Assembly: GCF_000414115.1 (NCBI RefSeq)
Contig: NZ_AOPZ01000162.1
Coordinates: forward strand, 1 to 33,749
Direction of reading: 5' to 3'
DNA length: 33,749 nt
Source: Streptomyces aurantiacus JA 4570
GTDB taxonomy: Bacteria > Actinomycetota > Actinomycetes > Streptomycetales > Streptomycetaceae
Shown here: positions 5,438 through 13,098 of the stretch, in pieces
Layout: the number at the start of each line of letters is the position of its first letter
Numbering within the stretch: the stretch's first letter is position 1
Notes under the pieces: generated by a model
Told to the model about the DNA's origin: nothing
What the model saw: the letters and a program-made list of their open reading frames with translations, nothing else
The model's database searches: none
Position numbers and translations under genes: made by a program

Positions 5438-8215
5438 ATGACGACGGCCGACGATCTGACGGGGCTGCTGCTGCGGCGCAGGCAGAGCGTGTACGTTCCC
5501 TCCGGTGCCGGACAGTCCGCGGTGACCGAAGCCGCCGTGGTCGTCCTCGAAGCCGAACTCGCCGATCGCGGGCACCTGTTGACCGCCCCGCTGCGCCAGG
5601 CGCTGGCCGCGTTGTCTGCCCAGGACCTCGCCGCGACCGGGCGGAAACTGCTCGCCGACGTCGACGCCCTGATGGGCTCCGACCGCACGCACGCGCCGCT
5701 GTTCCGGCGGTTCCCCGACGAGATCCCCTACCAGCACGCGTACGACCGCTACACCTCCCTCGTCGTCGCCCACCTCGCCGCCCAGCCGCACCAGCCCTGC
5801 ATGAACTGCGCGGGCACCAAGGCGCGGGTGCGCGCTCTCTCGCCCTGCGCGCACCTGGTGTGCGACGACTGCCACGGCAAGGAGCGGGACTTCGGCTGCT
5901 GCGACGAGTGCTGTGTTTGGTACGCCTGCCCGGTCTGCGAGACGCGCTACGCGACGGAGGGGCCCACCGATCCGTGGATCGACACCGGAGCCGTGACCGC
6001 TGATGACAGCGGCGAGATCCTGCGCGCCCTGCGCCTGGGCGCACCCGGCGACGAGGCCGCCGAACTCGCGGCGCTGCTGGCCCGCCGCACCCCGCTGAAC
6101 CCGCAGGACCACGACGACCTGGTGCTGCTGCTCGGGTACGCCCACGCGCGCGACACGCGGGCGGCGGGCGAGCGGCGCGGTGCCTGGCTGCCGCCGGAGA
6201 TCCCGCTGCGCGAGAGCAAGGCCCTGGCTCTCGCGCCCTGCCTGGACGACCCGGTGACACGCCCGCTCGTCGGCCGGTACGCGGACACGGCCACCGATGT
6301 GCTGCGGCTCCTCGTCGTACGCTCCGGTGGCGACCCCGACCTGCTCGAACTGCCGCGGCTGCGCGGGCTCTCCCGCCCCGCGCGGCGTGAACTGCTCGCG
6401 CTGCTCGGCACGTTCGACCTGCGGCACCTGTGCGAGGACTTCGCCCGGTACCCGGGTGCCTGGAAGCGCGTCGGCGAGATCCTGCATCCCTTCGAGGGAG
6501 CCGCGGGGGCCGGGCGGCACGCGCGCGTGGCGCTCGCCTTCGCCGTGCTGCGCGGCACCCGGCTCGACGGCCTCGGCGACCCGGCGCTCATGGACGTCCT
6601 GCTCACGGAGGCCGCCCGGCACGACGACATCCGCCTGGACGGGGACCGCCTGCGGCACACCGGCTGGCAGAGCCGCGTCGAGTCGGCGCTCGCCCGCTGG
6701 GACACCACGGCCGCCGCCGCCCTGCTGCGCGCCCGCCCCGGCGAACTGCTGCGCCGCCTCGACGTGTTGCTGGCCCGCACGGGCGAAGCCATGCTGCCGG
6801 AACCGGTCGCCGAGGCGCTGGCCCACGCCCTGCCCCGGGCGGGCGCGGGGGCGCTGCTCGGCGCGTACGGCCGGATGAAGGTGCGCGCGGTTCCCGGCGG
6901 CCGCCGTGTCTTCTTCCCGCGCGGGCGCGTCACGAAGGCCTACGCCGTCGATGACCAGCGGCCGCCGCTGCCGCCCCGGGTGGCGTCGCGGGCCGCGGAG
7001 CTCATCGAGGCGGAGGCGGTGCGGCGGCTTGAGGCGGGGGTGGGCCCTCGCGGGGTGCGCCCCAGTCCCGCCCCTTCCAGTCCCGCCCCTTCCCGTAACC
7101 AGGGGCTGCCGCCCCTGGACCCCCCCTATCGGCCTGAACGGCCTCGTCCTCAAACGCCGGACGGGCTGGAACCCGACCGTGTGCCGTACGACATCGCCCT
7201 GCTCGACGCCGGCCTCGCCGATCTGCCCGTGCCCTTCGCCGAGCGGGCCTCCGCCGCCTCGCTCGTCTCCGTGCCGCGCGGCAGCTCGCTGGCCATGCCC
7301 GGCGACAGCGAGCACGTCCGCCTCTTCCTGCACTGGATGCAGCCCAAGGGCGTGCGGGTCGACCTCGACCTGTCCGTCGCCCTGTACGACGACGCGTGGC
7401 GGTTCGTCGGGCTGTGCGACTACACCCAGCTGGAGTACGCAGGCGGCGCCGCCCTGCATTCGGGCGACCTGACCTCGGCGCCCGCCCCGCACGGCGCCAC
7501 CGAGTACCTGGACCTGGACCTGCCGCGGCTCGCCAAGGCGGGGGTGCGCTTCGTCGTGCCCGCCGTCCTGTCGTACAACGACGTGCCCTTCGACCAACTC
7601 CCGGACGCCTTCGCGGGGTTCATGGCCGTGAGCGGGGAGCGGAGGGATCGGGCGGTCTTCGATCCGCGTGCCGTCCGGCAGCGCTTCGACCTCGCGGGCG
7701 AGGCCGCGCTGCGCGTACCGATGATCGTGGACCTGCGCTCGCGCCGCGCCTGGTGGGCCGACCTCACGCTCGCCACGGGCGAGGGCAACCACGACGTCTG
7801 GCGCTACCGCGAGGTGCTCGGCCGCGCCGGGCACGACCTGGTCGACACCTTCGAGCCCGGCGGCCGGGCCACGCTCTGGGACCTGGCCTGCTGGACGGCG
7901 GCGGCCCGCACCGACGGCGACGTCCTGGTGCGCGGGCGCGGCCACGTGCTCTGGGGCTACCGCCGCGAGCCCGACGAGCCGCGCGCCGACTTCGCCGTGC
8001 GCGTCCGGGACGCGTGGGAGCCCGATGTGCTGTGCGCGGAACCGGAGTTGGCGGGACGGCATGCCTTCGTCGCCCTGGTGCACGGCGATCTGGCGGAGGC
8101 GGGGCGCGTCGCGTCCGGCACGGCGTACCGGCTCTTCCCCGGGCCGCTCGACGAGGCACCGCTGACGCGCGTGACGGCGTCCGACCTGGCGGGGTGGCTG
8201 GAACCGGCCCGCTGA
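5438..8215 (+). CDS. RING-like zinc-cluster and TerD-domain protein (MXAN_6230/SCO0854-like)
   Basis: This 925-residue protein has three visible parts. Residues 121-167 hold a dense Cys/His cluster (C121, C124, C137, H139, C142, C145, C154, C155, C158, C159, C164, C167), spaced like a RING or treble-clef zinc domain. Residues about 180-535 are helical and leucine-rich with no family I recognise. Residues about 615-735 resemble TerD: a VDLDLSVALYD strand, then HSGDLT near 674, then an acidic strand pair. Residues 541-577 are Pro/Ser-rich and come from an inserted repeat. I recall an NCBI family named for the Myxococcus and Streptomyces members. TerD proteins bind Ca2+ in tellurite/stress systems, so a stress or signalling role is inferred. 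I chose ATG 5438; the longer open frame begins at 5351 without support. Confidence 0.75.
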   Translation: MTTADDLTGLLLRRRQSVYVPSGAGQSAVTEAAVVVLEAELADRGHLLTAPLRQALAALSAQDLAATGRKLLADVDALMGSDRTHAPLFRRFPDEIPYQHAYDRYTSLVVAHLAAQPHQPCMNCAGTKARVRALSPCAHLVCDDCHGKERDFGCCDECCVWYACPVCETRYATEGPTDPWIDTGAVTADDSGEILRALRLGAPGDEAAELAALLARRTPLNPQDHDDLVLLLGYAHARDTRAAGERRGAWLPPEIPLRESKALALAPCLDDPVTRPLVGRYADTATDVLRLLVVRSGGDPDLLELPRLRGLSRPARRELLALLGTFDLRHLCEDFARYPGAWKRVGEILHPFEGAAGAGRHARVALAFAVLRGTRLDGLGDPALMDVLLTEAARHDDIRLDGDRLRHTGWQSRVESALARWDTTAAAALLRARPGELLRRLDVLLARTGEAMLPEPVAEALAHALPRAGAGALLGAYGRMKVRAVPGGRRVFFPRGRVTKAYAVDDQRPPLPPRVASRAAELIEAEAVRRLEAGVGPRGVRPSPAPSSPAPSRNQGLPPLDPPYRPERPRPQTPDGLEPDRVPYDIALLDAGLADLPVPFAERASAASLVSVPRGSSLAMPGDSEHVRLFLHWMQPKGVRVDLDLSVALYDDAWRFVGLCDYTQLEYAGGAALHSGDLTSAPAPHGATEYLDLDLPRLAKAGVRFVVPAVLSYNDVPFDQLPDAFAGFMAVSGERRDRAVFDPRAVRQRFDLAGEAALRVPMIVDLRSRRAWWADLTLATGEGNHDVWRYREVLGRAGHDLVDTFEPGGRATLWDLACWTAAARTDGDVLVRGRGHVLWGYRREPDEPRADFAVRVRDAWEPDVLCAEPELAGRHAFVALVHGDLAEAGRVASGTAYRLFPGPLDEAPLTRVTASDLAGWLEPAR
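7061..7170. repeat. Streptomyces REP-like repeat lying in-frame inside a coding sequence
   Basis: This stretch begins with a duplicated 15-bp unit (CAGTCCCGCCCCTTC, twice from about 7063). It continues with a hairpin (7099-7106 with 7111-7118) and ends with the motif CTCAAACGCCGGACGGGCTG, which I recognise as a very common intergenic Streptomyces repeat. The hairpin module recurs at the end of the window (33725-33745). Here it is translated as about 36 Pro/Ser/Arg-rich residues and keeps the reading frame open. Exact ends are uncertain. Confidence 0.6.
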
Positions 8216-8242
8216 GGTCCCGAGCCGCTGCGGCCCGACAGC

Positions 8243-9550
8243 ATGTCGCCCCGCACCACCCCCGCCCCGACGCACCGTCCATTGCCCGGCCCCCACGGCC
8301 CCGTGCATGCTGCCGAGGTGCGAGCGAACCCGAGAGCAGTGCGAGCGAACCCCGCAGGCCCCGCCTCCGCCCCGGTGTCCCGCCGGGCCCTGCTGCGGAC
8401 CCTCGGCGGCGGTGCCACCGCCGCCGCGGTGGCCGCGCTCGCCACCGGCTGCGGGGTGCCCGCCGCGTACATCGCGCCGGACGAACGCGGCGCCGCCGAC
8501 CGCTCGCGCACCGACCGGAAGCTGGCCTTCGCCAACTGGCCGCTCTACATCGACACCGACGACAAGAACAAGACGAGGCGGCCCACTCTCGACGCCTTCG
8601 AGAAGCGCACCGGCATCGACGTGCGCTACACGGAGGAGATCAACGACAACGACGAGTTCTTCGGCAAGATAAGCCCCTCCCTGATGAACCATCAGGAGAC
8701 CGGCCGCGACCTCATCGTCATCAGCGACTGGATGTGCGCCCGCTTCGTCCGCCTCGGCTGGGTCCAGGAGATGGACCGCGCCCGCCAGCCGAACGTCACC
8801 AAGCACCTCGACCCGCTGCTGCGCTCGCCGCACTTCGACCGGGGCCGCAAGTTCACCGTGCCCTGGCAGTCCGGCATCACCGGCATCGCGTACAACAAGA
8901 AGCGCCTCGGCCGCGAGATCAAGCACGTGTCGGACCTCTGGGCGGACGACCTCAAGGGCCGCGTCACCCTGCTGTCCGGCCTCGACGAGGCGTTCGGGCT
9001 GCTGATGCAGGGCGACGGCGTCGACATCACCCAGTGGACGGCGGACGACTTCCACCGCATGTGCGACCGGGTCGAGAAGCTCGTCGACAGCCACCACGTC
9101 CGCCGCTTCACCGGCAACGACTACATCAAGGACCTCTCCAGCGGCGACGTCCTCGCCTGCCAGGCGTACAGCGGCGACGTCATCCAGCTCCAGGCCGACG
9201 ACCCGGACATCGAGTTCGTCGTCCCGGAGGAGGGCGCGGAGCTGTGGGCCGAGTCCCTGATGGTCCCGAACCTCGCCCGCCACAAGCTCAACGCCGAGCG
9301 CCTGATCGACTACTACTACGAGCCCGAGGTCGCCGCCGAGCTGGCCGCCTGGGTCAACTACGTCTGCCCCGTGCCCGCCGCCCGCGACATCCTTGCCTCC
9401 TCCAAGGACGAGGAACTGGCGGCGCTCGCCGAGGACCCGCTGATCTTCCCGGACGACGCGATGCGCAAGCGGCTCGTGATCGCGCGGGACATCACCTCCG
9501 GGGAGCGCACGGAGTTCGCGAAGCGGTGGAACTCCCTGGCGGGTCTGTAG
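8243..9550 (+). CDS. PotD-like polyamine-binding lipoprotein (orphan copy)
   Basis: This 435-residue extracellular solute-binding protein should capture spermidine or putrescine for an ABC importer. It has a Tat-type signal (SRRALLRT, arginines 47-48), a hydrophobic stretch, and a lipobox LATGC with C70. The mature part starts with LAFANWPLYID, typical of PotD/PotF/SpuD proteins. It is clearly paralogous to the PotD at 19349-20593: both share RRPTLDAF, INDN(D/N)EFFGKI and RRFTGNDY. No permease or ATPase lies beside it, so it probably feeds the PotABC system 11 kb away. The start is uncertain: ATG 8243 has no good ribosome site, and GTG 8318, 8339 or 8375 are in frame. The last would leave a compact Tat signal. 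Confidence 0.85.
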   Translation: MSPRTTPAPTHRPLPGPHGPVHAAEVRANPRAVRANPAGPASAPVSRRALLRTLGGGATAAAVAALATGCGVPAAYIAPDERGAADRSRTDRKLAFANWPLYIDTDDKNKTRRPTLDAFEKRTGIDVRYTEEINDNDEFFGKISPSLMNHQETGRDLIVISDWMCARFVRLGWVQEMDRARQPNVTKHLDPLLRSPHFDRGRKFTVPWQSGITGIAYNKKRLGREIKHVSDLWADDLKGRVTLLSGLDEAFGLLMQGDGVDITQWTADDFHRMCDRVEKLVDSHHVRRFTGNDYIKDLSSGDVLACQAYSGDVIQLQADDPDIEFVVPEEGAELWAESLMVPNLARHKLNAERLIDYYYEPEVAAELAAWVNYVCPVPAARDILASSKDEELAALAEDPLIFPDDAMRKRLVIARDITSGERTEFAKRWNSLAGL

Positions 9551-9552
9551 TT

Positions 9553-9601
9553 CCGCGGCCGGGCCGCGGCACGGCAGTTCCGTGACCGGGCCGCGGCCCG
9601 G
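9553..9601. terminator. Bidirectional terminator between convergent genes
   Basis: Two GC hairpins stand in tandem: a 7-bp stem (9553-9559 with 9563-9569) and a 16-bp perfect palindrome (9586-9601). They look like a diverged duplication of one unit (TTCCG…CCGGGCCGCGG twice). They separate the PotD-like gene from the convergent TetR gene. Confidence 0.6.
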
Positions 9602-9604
9602 CGG

Positions 9605-10219
9605 TCACTCCGGAGGCGGCGCGGCCACCACGTCCCACGCCGCCATCGCCCGGTCCACCGTCTTGTCCAGGTCCGCGCGGGTCGCCCCGTCGCGGGCCTG
9701 CACCGACATGCCCTGGATGACCGTGGTGTAGAAGGCGGCCATCGCCTCCGTGTCCGTGCGGGCGGGGAGTTCGCCCTCCTCGACGCCCCGCTCCAGGCGG
9801 CGGGCCATCAGCTCCGCGCCCGCCTTCCGCTGTGTCGCCAGGTGCTCCTGGACGGGGGCGTTGGCCGGGGAGCAGTTCGTCGCGGCCAGCACGATCATGC
9901 AGCCGCTCGGGCTGTCGCCGGCCACGTACGTGCGCGCGTTCTCACGCAGTACGGCCTCCACCGCGGCCCGCGCGGACGGGAGTTCGGTCAGCGCGCGGGT
10001 CATCGGCGCGCCCTCCGTGGCGCCGTACAGCGCGATCGCCTCCCGGAACAGCTTCTCCTTGGAGCCGAACGCGGCGTACAGGCTGGGCGACGCGATGCCC
10101 ATCGCGGAGGTGAGGTCCGTCATCGACGTGGCCTCGTAGCCCTGCTTCCAGAACACCTCCATGGCCCGGCGCAGCGCCGTGTCCCGGTCGAACGCCCGGG
10201 GTCGTCCGCGTGCCGTCAC
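9605..10219 (-). CDS. TetR-family transcriptional repressor
   Basis: This 204-residue regulator has an N-terminal TetR helix-turn-helix (about residues 29-50, TSMTDLTSAMGIASPSLYAAFGS split around the turn) followed by a helical ligand-binding domain with a TetR_C-like DxPxGCMxxxA region near 100-112. I chose GTG 10217-10219 because GGGAGGT precedes it by about 8 nt; the open frame extends to 10327 without support. It diverges from the SDR gene, so it most likely represses that gene and itself through the dyad at 10309-10332. The inducer is unknown. Confidence 0.88.
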   Translation of the reverse strand: MTARGRPRAFDRDTALRRAMEVFWKQGYEATSMTDLTSAMGIASPSLYAAFGSKEKLFREAIALYGATEGAPMTRALTELPSARAAVEAVLRENARTYVAGDSPSGCMIVLAATNCSPANAPVQEHLATQRKAGAELMARRLERGVEEGELPARTDTEAMAAFYTTVIQGMSVQARDGATRADLDKTVDRAMAAWDVVAAPPPE

Positions 10220-10308
10220 GGCTCCCACCTCCCTGCTCCCGTGCTCGTCGAATTTCTGTAGTGAACGACAAATATAGGTCTTGACGTGCGGGCGCGCTCG
10301 TGTGACTG

Positions 10309-10332
10309 TTTCTGTGCCGATCGACACAGAAA
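10309..10332. promoter_or_regulatory. Candidate TetR operator
   Basis: This is a 24-bp near-perfect palindrome with 8-bp arms TTTCTGTG and CACAGAAA around CCGATCGA; only one pair is asymmetric. It lies in the divergent TetR/SDR region, just downstream of a possible -35 (TTGACG, 10281-10286). Size and position fit a TetR dimer site. Confidence 0.55.
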
Positions 10333-10418
10333 TAGATCGCCGACACGGAATCCGTCGTCGGCACAGGTGTCGATCGGCGCATCACCGACGTACGTACGCG
10401 AGAGATGTGGGGCTGGGC

Positions 10419-11165
10419 ATGACGGAACTCCTGGGCAAGGCCGCGCTGGTGACGGGCGGCAGCAGGGGGATCGGGGCGGCGATCGTGCGGCGCCTGGCGC
10501 GGGACGGGGCCGATGTGGCGTTCACCTATGTGAGCCCGGCGGGGAAGGCGAAGGCCCAGGCCGTCGTCGCCGAGGTGGAGGCGGCCGGCCGGCGGGCGCT
10601 GGCCATCGAGGCCGACGCGGCGGACGCGGACGCGGTGCGGGAGGCCGTGGCGCGGGCGGCGGCCGGGCTGGGGCGGCTCGACATCCTGGTCAACAACGCG
10701 GGGGTGTACCCGCACGGGCCGTTCGAGGAGGTCACGCTGGCGGAGCTGGACCGCACCCTCGCGATCCACGCGCGCGCCGCGTTCCTCGCCGGGCAGGCCG
10801 CGCTGGCGCATCTGCCCGAGGGCGGGCGCATCGTGAGCATCGGCAGCAACCTGGTGCATCGGGTGCCGTTCCCCGGCATCGTCCTGTACTCGATGAGCAA
10901 GTCCGCGCTGAGCGGCTTCACCAAGGCCCTCGCCCGCGAGCTCGGCCCCCGCGGCATCACCGTCAACGCCGTGCACCCCGGCTCCACGGACACGGACATG
11001 AACCCGGCCGACGGCGACGCGGCCGATTTCCAGCGCGGCCTGTCCGCCCTCGGCCGCTTCTCGGGCGCCGACGACATCGCCGCGACGGTGGCCCACCTGG
11101 TGGGTCCGGGCGGGCGCACCATCACGGGCGCGGAGTTCACGGTGGACGGCGGGACGAACGCGTAG
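10419..11165 (+). CDS. SDR-family oxidoreductase (FabG-like)
   Basis: This is a 248-residue classical short-chain dehydrogenase/reductase. The cofactor motif TGGSRGIG is at 12-19, NNAG at 92-95, the catalytic serine at 143 and YSMSK with Y157 and K161. The fourth catalytic position, usually Asn (INVxG), is His (IHARA, about 117), a variant I have seen in related actinobacterial SDRs. The C-terminal TGAEFTVDGG is typical. It would reduce a carbonyl with NAD(P)H; the substrate is unknown. The gene diverges from and is probably repressed by the TetR protein. I chose ATG 10419 because the SDR fold begins there; the ribosome site is weak. Confidence 0.85.
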   Translation: MTELLGKAALVTGGSRGIGAAIVRRLARDGADVAFTYVSPAGKAKAQAVVAEVEAAGRRALAIEADAADADAVREAVARAAAGLGRLDILVNNAGVYPHGPFEEVTLAELDRTLAIHARAAFLAGQAALAHLPEGGRIVSIGSNLVHRVPFPGIVLYSMSKSALSGFTKALARELGPRGITVNAVHPGSTDTDMNPADGDAADFQRGLSALGRFSGADDIAATVAHLVGPGGRTITGAEFTVDGGTNA

Positions 11166-11197
11166 GCCCGGCGGGCGCTCGGTCGCCGCGGACTCCG

Positions 11198-11211
11198 CGC
11201 CCGTACGGGCG
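11198..11211. terminator. Palindromic terminator between convergent genes
   Basis: A perfect 14-bp palindrome (CGCCCGTACGGGCG) with further GC-rich pairing on both sides fills the 51-bp gap between the SDR gene and the convergent serine hydrolase gene. Confidence 0.45.
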
Positions 11212-11216
11212 GGCGC

Positions 11217-12422
11217 TCAGCCGCGGACCTTGAGCGCCGCCTCGACGATGCGCTGGGCGACCGGGTTCATGTTCTCGCCCTTGGCGTCGGTGGAGTTCAC
11301 GGAGTACACGAGGACGGTGTCCAGGTTCCGGGTGGCGGCCATGACCGAGCTGTAGCCGTGCCGGCTGCCGGTCTTCAGCCAGACGACCCGCCCGTCCGGC
11401 GCGGCGAACCGCACCAGTCCCGCGCTCATCGTGGCGCCCTCGATGCCGGCGGGCACCGTGAACATCTCCTCCAGCTGCGGCTTCGGCACGATCCTGCCCT
11501 TGAACAGCGCGACGGTCAGCCGCTCCAGGTCGGCCGTCGTGGAGATCATGTCGCCGCCCGCGAAGCGGTCCCGCTGGTTCCATTCGGTGACGTCGACCAG
11601 CCGCGTCCCGCCGTCGGGCTCCCGCACGGTCTGGTAGCCGCGGTTGTGCGGGCCGTGGATGCGGGGGTCCGTGCCGGGGAAGGAGGAATGCCGCATGCCC
11701 GCGCGCTTGAGGACGCGCCGCGTGGCCTCACTCTCGTACGTACGCCCCGTGACCTTCTCGATCAACAGCCCGAGAAGCGTGTAGTTGATGCCCAGGTACT
11801 CCTGCTTGACGCCCGGGGCGTACGCGGGTCCCTTCGCGATCGACGTGGCGGCGACCTCCTGCGGGGTGAGCGTCTCGAAGCGGTTCGCGTACAGCTCCGC
11901 GAAGTCCTTGCCGAGGGCGCGGCCCGGCTTCAACCCGCCGGTGTGGTTGAGGAGTTGGCGTACGGAGATGGGCTTGGCGAACGCGTCGGCGTTGCGGGCG
12001 AACAGGTCCGGCAGATAGCGCTGCACGGGCGCGTCGAGGTCGACCTCGCCCTCGGCCGCGAGCTGCAGCACGACGGCCGCCGTCACCACCTTCGTGGTGG
12101 ACCCGGCCCGGAATCGCCCGTCCGGGTCGGCATCGCGCCCCGACGCCAGGTCCCGAACCCCCGAACTGCCGCGCCACGCACCGTTCTTTCCCGCCACCCG
12201 CACCAGGGCGGCGGTCGCGTCGGCGTCGGGCAGCCCGGCGATGGCGGCTCGCAGTGCCTTGGCGTCGGGCCGGGAGCCGTGCGCGGTGCCTGCGGAGGCC
12301 GCCCCCGGCGCGGTCGAATCGGCGAGGGCGGGGGCGGTCGCGGCGGCGGTGAGACCGAGAACGACGACGGCGGCGACCGCGGCGGAACGACGACGGGCAC
12401 GGGCATGGACGCGTGCGGGCAT
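11217..12422 (-). CDS. Secreted serine hydrolase, beta-lactamase/D-Ala-D-Ala carboxypeptidase family
   Basis: This 401-residue protein has a Sec-type signal peptide (basic start, hydrophobic residues 14-34, cleavage near ALA-DS at 35). It has the serine hydrolase SxxK motif S108-T-T-K111 and the KTG triad at 351-353. The tyrosine motif reads YLGIN (Y209), aligning with the YSN of R61-type carboxypeptidases but with Gly at the Asn position. It would act outside the membrane on peptidoglycan peptides or a related amide or ester. Start ATG 12420-12422 has GGAG about 6 nt upstream. The Asn-to-Gly change leaves open whether it is a true DD-peptidase or an esterase-like member. Confidence 0.85.
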   Translation of the reverse strand: MPARVHARARRRSAAVAAVVVLGLTAAATAPALADSTAPGAASAGTAHGSRPDAKALRAAIAGLPDADATAALVRVAGKNGAWRGSSGVRDLASGRDADPDGRFRAGSTTKVVTAAVVLQLAAEGEVDLDAPVQRYLPDLFARNADAFAKPISVRQLLNHTGGLKPGRALGKDFAELYANRFETLTPQEVAATSIAKGPAYAPGVKQEYLGINYTLLGLLIEKVTGRTYESEATRRVLKRAGMRHSSFPGTDPRIHGPHNRGYQTVREPDGGTRLVDVTEWNQRDRFAGGDMISTTADLERLTVALFKGRIVPKPQLEEMFTVPAGIEGATMSAGLVRFAAPDGRVVWLKTGSRHGYSSVMAATRNLDTVLVYSVNSTDAKGENMNPVAQRIVEAALKVRG

Positions 12423-12520
12423 GGGCTGCTCCAGGATGGGTGGGCCGGTGGTCCGGGTGGGCGGGGGATTCGAGTCCCATCCTGCGCGGCGGGGCGCGGG
12501 CGCCGGATCATCACTGGGGA

Positions 12521-12534
12521 GGGGGCGCCCCCTG
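12521..12534. other. GC palindrome in the gap between the serine hydrolase and HxlR genes
   Basis: AGGGGGCGCCCCCT is a perfect 14-bp palindrome. It lies between two minus-strand genes, 67 bp below the HxlR stop, and may help terminate the HxlR transcript. A second, weak hairpin (CCCCTAAGGGG) is near 12586-12596. I see no other signal in 12423-12601. Confidence 0.35.
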
Positions 12535-12601
12535 AGGCGGCCCCGGCATCAACTCACGTATGGATCAGGGTGGCTGAGGGCTGATCCCCTAAGGGGCGAC
12601 G

Positions 12602-12976
12602 TCAGGAGGCCGCCTCTGTCGCATCCGCCTCGTCCTGCGCCGCGAGCACCTCGTCCCCGTGCTCGTAGGCCCACGCCCCGAACGCCTCGATCGGGCCGAG
12701 CAAAGTGCGCCCCAGCACGGTGAGCCCGTACTCGACGCGGGGCGGCGACTCGGCGTACGCCCGCCGGACCACGAGCCCGTTGTATTCCAGCCGCCGCAGC
12801 GTCTCCGTGAGGATCTTGGGGCTGATGCCGCCGATGCGCCCCCGCAGCTCACGCGGGCGCAGCGGCCCGTGCCGCAGGGCCCACAGCGCCACGGCGTTCC
12901 AGGTGTTGGCGAGCAGATCGAACGCGAGCCGGGCCCGGCAGTCGGCGAGGAGGTCGGTGGGTTCGTGGGTGGTCAT
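12602..12976 (-). CDS. HxlR-family winged helix-turn-helix regulator
   Basis: This protein of about 124 residues matches the HxlR core: C13 near the start, then a wHTH with LRPRELRGRIGGISPKILT and RRLEYNGLVVR, and an acidic C-terminus. HxlR proteins are small homodimers that often answer to electrophiles or redox state through the N-terminal cysteine, which is present here. It diverges from an NAD(P)-binding oxidoreductase gene at 13099, its likely target. ATG 12974-12976 and ATG 12983-12985 are both possible starts; neither has a clear ribosome site. Confidence 0.85.
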   Translation of the reverse strand: MTTHEPTDLLADCRARLAFDLLANTWNAVALWALRHGPLRPRELRGRIGGISPKILTETLRRLEYNGLVVRRAYAESPPRVEYGLTVLGRTLLGPIEAFGAWAYEHGDEVLAAQDEADATEAAS

Positions 12977-13013
12977 GTGGTGCATGGTGCCGGACGCGTC
13001 GCCGCCGTGACTT

Positions 13014-13023
13014 ACCAATTGGT
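13014..13023. promoter_or_regulatory. Palindrome in the HxlR/oxidoreductase divergent region
   Basis: ACCAATTGGT is a perfect 10-bp AT-centred palindrome in an otherwise GC-rich gap between the two divergent genes. It is a candidate operator or promoter core for HxlR control. Confidence 0.4.
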
Positions 13024-13098
13024 GCCCGAGCGGCTTCCTACTGTCGTTCCGTACCGGCCACGGGGTCGGGTGACTGGACGGAACGGTGAGGAACGGGC

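Noticed and set aside
5420..9283. Open frame of about 1287 codons on the minus strand opposite the RING/TerD and PotD genes
   Set aside because: It is a high-GC shadow: its composition (Val/Ala/Arg/Gly-rich) shows no domain, and the plus-strand genes have clear motifs and third-position GC bias.
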